NCBI GenBank assembly: GCA_946481475.1
Contig: CAMLOB010000092.1
Span: forward strand, 1-10,526
DNA: 10,526 bases
From: an uncultured Chlorobiota bacterium
GTDB lineage: Bacteria; Bacteroidota; Kapaibacteriia; OLB7
Reading direction: 5' to 3'
Under the pieces are notes generated by a model. It was not told the origin of the DNA. It did not search any database and worked only from the letters and a program-made list of their open reading frames with translations. The translations under genes were made by a program, and so were the position numbers. Below, piece after piece: positions 7,318 through 10,526 of the stretch (position 1 is the first letter of the stretch; every line of letters begins with the position of its first letter).

Positions 7318-10300
7318 TTATCGTACCACCACCCGTCCGCTAAAGACCTCCTCCCCACTCTGCAAGCGAAGCCAGTAGACTCCGGAACCATGTCCCGAGG
7401 CGTCCCATGTCGCTTCGTAACCTCCGGACGGCAGGGCCTCGTCGAACAGGAGCGCAATCCGGCGCCCTCCGGCATCGAAGACCTCCAGTCGGGCGGGACC
7501 GTCGAGGCCGAGAGAGAACGCGATTTTCACCTGATCCCCGGATGGATTCGGCACGGCTCGCGGAGGTGCGAATTTAGCTGCGTTAACTTCGATCAGCCGG
7601 AAGCTCAGACCGCAGATCGTGTCAAGTGCGGCGTATCCCGGCTCACTGATGAACGTCACGCATTCGCTTCCGCTCCGCAGACTGAACGTCAGTTCGGTCC
7701 CCAACGCCGTCCCCAGATAGATCCGGCTTCCGAACCTGAGCAATGTTCCTTCTCCTTCAAGTTCGCGACCGTCGGGAGTCAAGAGCGTGACGCTCAGATA
7801 ACCCGGTCCGACCGAGTCGACCCGCACGCTCCACCCTTCAAGCAATGTCCCCTCAAGCAGTTTCGCAACGGTCGCGGCATCGACACGCATGACCAGCGGA
7901 TCGAAGGTGACCTCGAAGCCGAGTTCGGTAATGCCGGCCCCTTCCGGCAGAGGATCGATCTCCACATCGATCGGAAGATCCTCGCCGGTCTCCGCGTGGT
8001 AATCGCGACGAATGCGGGAGAGAACGGGAACAGACTCCAGAACCGCGACCGTCACCGTATCGAAGCGTTCGCACCCGGTTGCCGGATCGCTGATCCGGAG
8101 CGTATAGGTTGTCGTCTCCGTCGGCGATGCAATCGGTGATGGAGAGAAGGGACCGTCAAGTCCGGTCTCCGGCATCCATTGGTAGATCAACTCGGGACGA
8201 CCTTCCGCTCCGGAACCGAGCCGGACGCTTCGCCCGGCACAGATACCCCGGTCCTCTCCGGCCCCACCGGGAGGCAATTCCCGCACTGTGACCAGAACGG
8301 TATCGAACGCCTCGCACTTCGTCTGCCGGTCGAGGACGCGGAGGATGTACGATGTCGTCACCTCCGGACGGACGAAGGGCTGATGGCTTCCGGGGTCATC
8401 AATGCCGATTTCCGGCGTCCAGAAATAGTCGAGGTCAGCCTCCCGTTCCCCTTCGCCGAGGCGGTAGGCTTCGCCGGAACAGATCGCTCCGTCCGCTCCG
8501 GCCCGGGCTATGGGAAGTTCATGTACGGTGACCGGAACCGAGTCGATCACCGAACATCCGGTCGCCGGATCGCTCAGGCGAAGTCGGTAATAGGCAGTCG
8601 CCGCAGGCGTGGCCGTCGGGTTTGCGCTCGTCGCATCGTCAAGCGGTTCCGACGAACTCCACTCGTAGCGGAACGACCGTCCCGGCACATCCTCGACGAC
8701 GGCCTCAAGTCGGACGCTCTCTCCCGCACAAATGCTTTTCTCCGGCATCGAGAGGATCATCGGCGGATCGACCACCGTCACGAGCGTCGAATCGACGGCC
8801 GAGCATCCGGTCCGCAAATCGGTGACCAGAACCCGGTAGAGTGTCGGGACCGAAGGGGTTGCAACCGGTCTTCTGAGGCCCGCATCGTCAAGCGTTCCCG
8901 AAGGACTCCAGTCATAACGAAGATGTTCTTCAGCAACACCCGGCACGTCCACATCGAGTTGCACGCTCTCTCCTCGACAGATCGTGAGGCCGGGGAGGGC
9001 TTCAATCGGCAGAGGATCGCGGACGGTGACGACGACCGTGTCGAATCCGTCGCACTCCTCGGTGACGATCCCCCGCACAATGTACTTCGTCGTAACCGTC
9101 GGCGAGACGACCGGCGATGAACACGCGGTACAACTCAACTCGCCGTCAGAAGACCATTCGTAGCTGTTTGCTCCGCTTGCCGAGAGGGTAACCGACTGGC
9201 CGGGGCAAATGGTCGTGTCGGTTGAAGCCCGGACCTCCGCAATTTCGGTTACCGAAACGGTCACACTGTCGCGTGCGATACACCCGGCTTCGTTCTCCAC
9301 GGTCAGATAATAGGTCGTCGTTTCCTCCGGTGCAGCAACGGGATCCGGACAATCAAGACAACTCAGTTTCTCGTCCGGAGACCACAGGAAGGTTCCCTCT
9401 CCACTCCCCTGCAATTGCATGCTTCCTCCGCGACAGATCGTACCACCTGCTCCGGCATCAACGGTCGGCTGCGGACTGACGGTAATGTAGAGCGTGTCGT
9501 AGCCTGCTTTGCAGGAGCCGAAAAGAGCGAACGTCACTCTGTACGTTCCGGGATTCGGATACCGGATACCGGCAGGAAAGCGTTCGGTGGAGGAGGTGCG
9601 GGAGGCCCCTTCAAACGACCAGAGAACATCGGTGAACTGCCCCCCGCTTTCATCGAAGAAATCGATCGACTCTCCGGCACATATCACGCTGTCGCTTGCC
9701 CGGATTGCTGCGTTCAATTCATTTGCCCCTCCTCCCCTCAGACCGATCAGGCCGTCAATGCAGTTCGGGAATCCCTGATTGGGATTTCCGTTGATCGGGA
9801 TATCGAACGCAATACCGATGCTCTCGACAACAGGGTTCTCCTGGTCGGAATCCCTGATCCGAAGAATATCCTGCGGAAGAAGGACCGACAGAGGGAGAGA
9901 GGAGACGTAGATGTTCCGGTCGGGACCGAGCTGCATTCCGAACACCTCGGCCGGATCGATTCCCGAAGTCCAGGAAACACGGTGTCGTGTCGCCGCGACG
10001 GGTGAACCGTCCAGAGTGTAGCGGTAGATCTCTTTCCCTTCCCCCACATATAAATATCTGCTCGAAGCCGAAAAGCTCGCCCCGTAGGATGCGGTCAGCG
10101 AGGCGACCAGACCGGTGACGCGCCCGGTCGTGTTGTCGAATGCAAGAAGTTCTCCGGTCTGATTTTGCAGAACGATTGAGAAGAGATACTGTCCGTTCGG
10201 TGAGGCTTTCAGATACCCGATAAAGAACTGCTGACCGGGAGTGGCCGGGTGGACCGATCCGGCCGCCGAGACCACCGGCGTGCGGTTCAGACCGTTGGTC

Positions 10301-10526
10301 GAAAGTTTCCACGTGAAGAACTGATCGGAACCGAGATGGTGGGCAACGATCCAGAATTCCTCTCCGTTGCAGTGCGGAACGGCTACCAGCTTTTCGGTCG
10401 CCTTCGGCAGCAGCGAGTTGTTTTTGGTCGTCACCTTTCCCAGGCCGCCGTTTGCTCCGATATCGACAATCGAATAGTTAATCCCCCGCCCGCTGTTGTC
10501 CGGAGCGCCGAACGGTCCGGTATCGG
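7318..10526 (-). CDS. Giant secreted Ig-repeat protein with PKD, cohesin-like and T9SS domains, N-terminus beyond window
   Basis: The frame is open to the right edge, so only the last 1068 residues are visible; the GTG at 10434 is internal, since the frame continues upstream in family-typical sequence (NYSIVDIGANGGLGKVTTKN). Residues 1-265 resemble the N-terminal beta-propeller-like region of large Bacteroidota surface proteins (VAVPHCNGEEFWIVAH, LKASPNGQYL). Residues ~269-350 are PKD-like (DFFDES, VLWSFEGA, NPGTYRVTF). Six Ig-like repeats follow (353-828), then a cohesin-like domain (~829-984; LGFEVTFDPLVMRV) and a T9SS type A tail (985-1068; PNPSGDQVKIAFSL, LEVFDAGGRR, SGVYWLRL). T9SS cargo of this design is normally exported to the cell surface or medium; an adhesin or scaffold role is inferred. 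No enzyme motif is visible. Codon use and GC look even. The gene ends in TAA, followed by two hairpins, and is probably a transcription unit separate from the FG-GAP genes. Confidence 0.95.
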   Translation of the reverse strand, partial: DTGPFGAPDNSGRGINYSIVDIGANGGLGKVTTKNNSLLPKATEKLVAVPHCNGEEFWIVAHHLGSDQFFTWKLSTNGLNRTPVVSAAGSVHPATPGQQFFIGYLKASPNGQYLFSIVLQNQTGELLAFDNTTGRVTGLVASLTASYGASFSASSRYLYVGEGKEIYRYTLDGSPVAATRHRVSWTSGIDPAEVFGMQLGPDRNIYVSSLPLSVLLPQDILRIRDSDQENPVVESIGIAFDIPINGNPNQGFPNCIDGLIGLRGGGANELNAAIRASDSVICAGESIDFFDESGGQFTDVLWSFEGASRTSSTERFPAGIRYPNPGTYRVTFALFGSCKAGYDTLYITVSPQPTVDAGAGGTICRGGSMQLQGSGEGTFLWSPDEKLSCLDCPDPVAAPEETTTYYLTVENEAGCIARDSVTVSVTEIAEVRASTDTTICPGQSVTLSASGANSYEWSSDGELSCTACSSPVVSPTVTTKYIVRGIVTEECDGFDTVVVTVRDPLPIEALPGLTICRGESVQLDVDVPGVAEEHLRYDWSPSGTLDDAGLRRPVATPSVPTLYRVLVTDLRTGCSAVDSTLVTVVDPPMILSMPEKSICAGESVRLEAVVEDVPGRSFRYEWSSSEPLDDATSANPTATPAATAYYRLRLSDPATGCSVIDSVPVTVHELPIARAGADGAICSGEAYRLGEGEREADLDYFWTPEIGIDDPGSHQPFVRPEVTTSYILRVLDRQTKCEAFDTVLVTVRELPPGGAGEDRGICAGRSVRLGSGAEGRPELIYQWMPETGLDGPFSPSPIASPTETTTYTLRISDPATGCERFDTVTVAVLESVPVLSRIRRDYHAETGEDLPIDVEIDPLPEGAGITELGFEVTFDPLVMRVDAATVAKLLEGTLLEGWSVRVDSVGPGYLSVTLLTPDGRELEGEGTLLRFGSRIYLGTALGTELTFSLRSGSECVTFISEPGYAALDTICGLSFRLIEVNAAKFAPPRAVPNPSGDQVKIAFSLGLDGPARLEVFDAGGRRIALLFDEALPSGGYEATWDASGHGSGVYWLRLQSGEEVFSGRVVVR
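8041..9468 (-). repeat. Six tandem Ig-like repeats within the giant secreted protein
   Basis: The repeats start near visible residues 353, 425, 502, 584, 668 and 748 and are 72-84 residues long. Each has an ICxG motif (ICRGG, ICPGQ, ICRGE, ICAGE, ICSGE, ICAGR), a W-containing strand, a P-x-x-x-P segment before a threonine-rich turn (such as VTTKY), and a late Cys before a D-S/T-V strand. The two Cys of each repeat probably form a disulfide outside the cell. Repeats 1 and 2 carry an extra CxxC (LSCLDC, LSCTAC) that repeats 3-6 lack, where LDD or LDG replaces it. The unit resembles PKD/Ig-like repeats common in Bacteroidota surface proteins. Confidence 0.85.

Noticed and set aside
8179..9120. 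Plus-strand open frame of 313 codons
   Set aside because: Antisense to the Ig-repeat array; Arg-rich, and its internal repetition only mirrors the repeats on the real strand.
10432..10434. GTG as start of the giant protein
   Set aside because: The frame stays open to the window edge and the upstream residues fit the family, so the true start lies outside.
1..10526. RNA genes, CRISPR arrays, insertion sequences, attachment sites, riboswitches
   Set aside because: I looked on both strands and saw no tRNA-like cloverleaf, regularly spaced short repeats, transposase motif or terminal inverted repeats; the only large direct repeat is the paralog duplication.

Overview
The window looks like a chromosomal stretch from a member of the Bacteroidota/Chlorobi (FCB) group. 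Three signs support this. The proteins whose C-termini are visible end in type IX secretion system (T9SS, Por) type A sorting domains. Start codons lack convincing Shine-Dalgarno sequences. Two leaders carry TTG-20-TAnnTT promoter-like motifs of the Bacteroidota kind. The fairly high GC and the cohesin-like region plus tail of the largest protein remind me of Candidatus Kapabacteria, but that placement is a weak inference from memory.

Every real gene lies on the minus strand, so the order of transcription is right to left. From 10526 to 7318 runs the C-terminal 1068 residues of a very large secreted protein: beta-propeller-like region, PKD-like domain, six tandem Ig-like repeats, cohesin-like domain, T9SS tail. 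Two hairpins follow it (7292-7271 and a perfect 13-bp inverted repeat at 7246-7220), the second a likely terminator. Next come two tandem paralogs of 559 codons each (7032-5353 and 5226-3547). Both are secreted FG-GAP/VCBS-type proteins with calcium-loop motifs and T9SS tails, and each is preceded by a copy of the same 117-bp leader. Last, from 3420 off the left edge, runs an uninterrupted ORF of at least 1140 codons with a signal peptide. It encodes a large exported protein that looks like a TIM-barrel glycoside hydrolase followed by a beta-propeller-like region; its stop codon is outside the window.

Taken together this is a block of exported, surface-associated or secreted proteins (adhesive or scaffold-like proteins plus a possible carbohydrate-active enzyme). 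There is no regulator, transporter, RNA gene, transposase or CRISPR array. Joint function is inferred only from adjacency and shared secretion type.

The most striking signal is the structure of the paralog pair. Their last ~120 codons share a 362-bp tract with no mismatch even at synonymous sites, the central part is about 90% identical, and residues ~64-178 are strongly diverged and AT-rich (about 41-42% GC against about 60% in the shared 3' part). This points to gene conversion of the secretion tail next to a diversifying N-terminal module.
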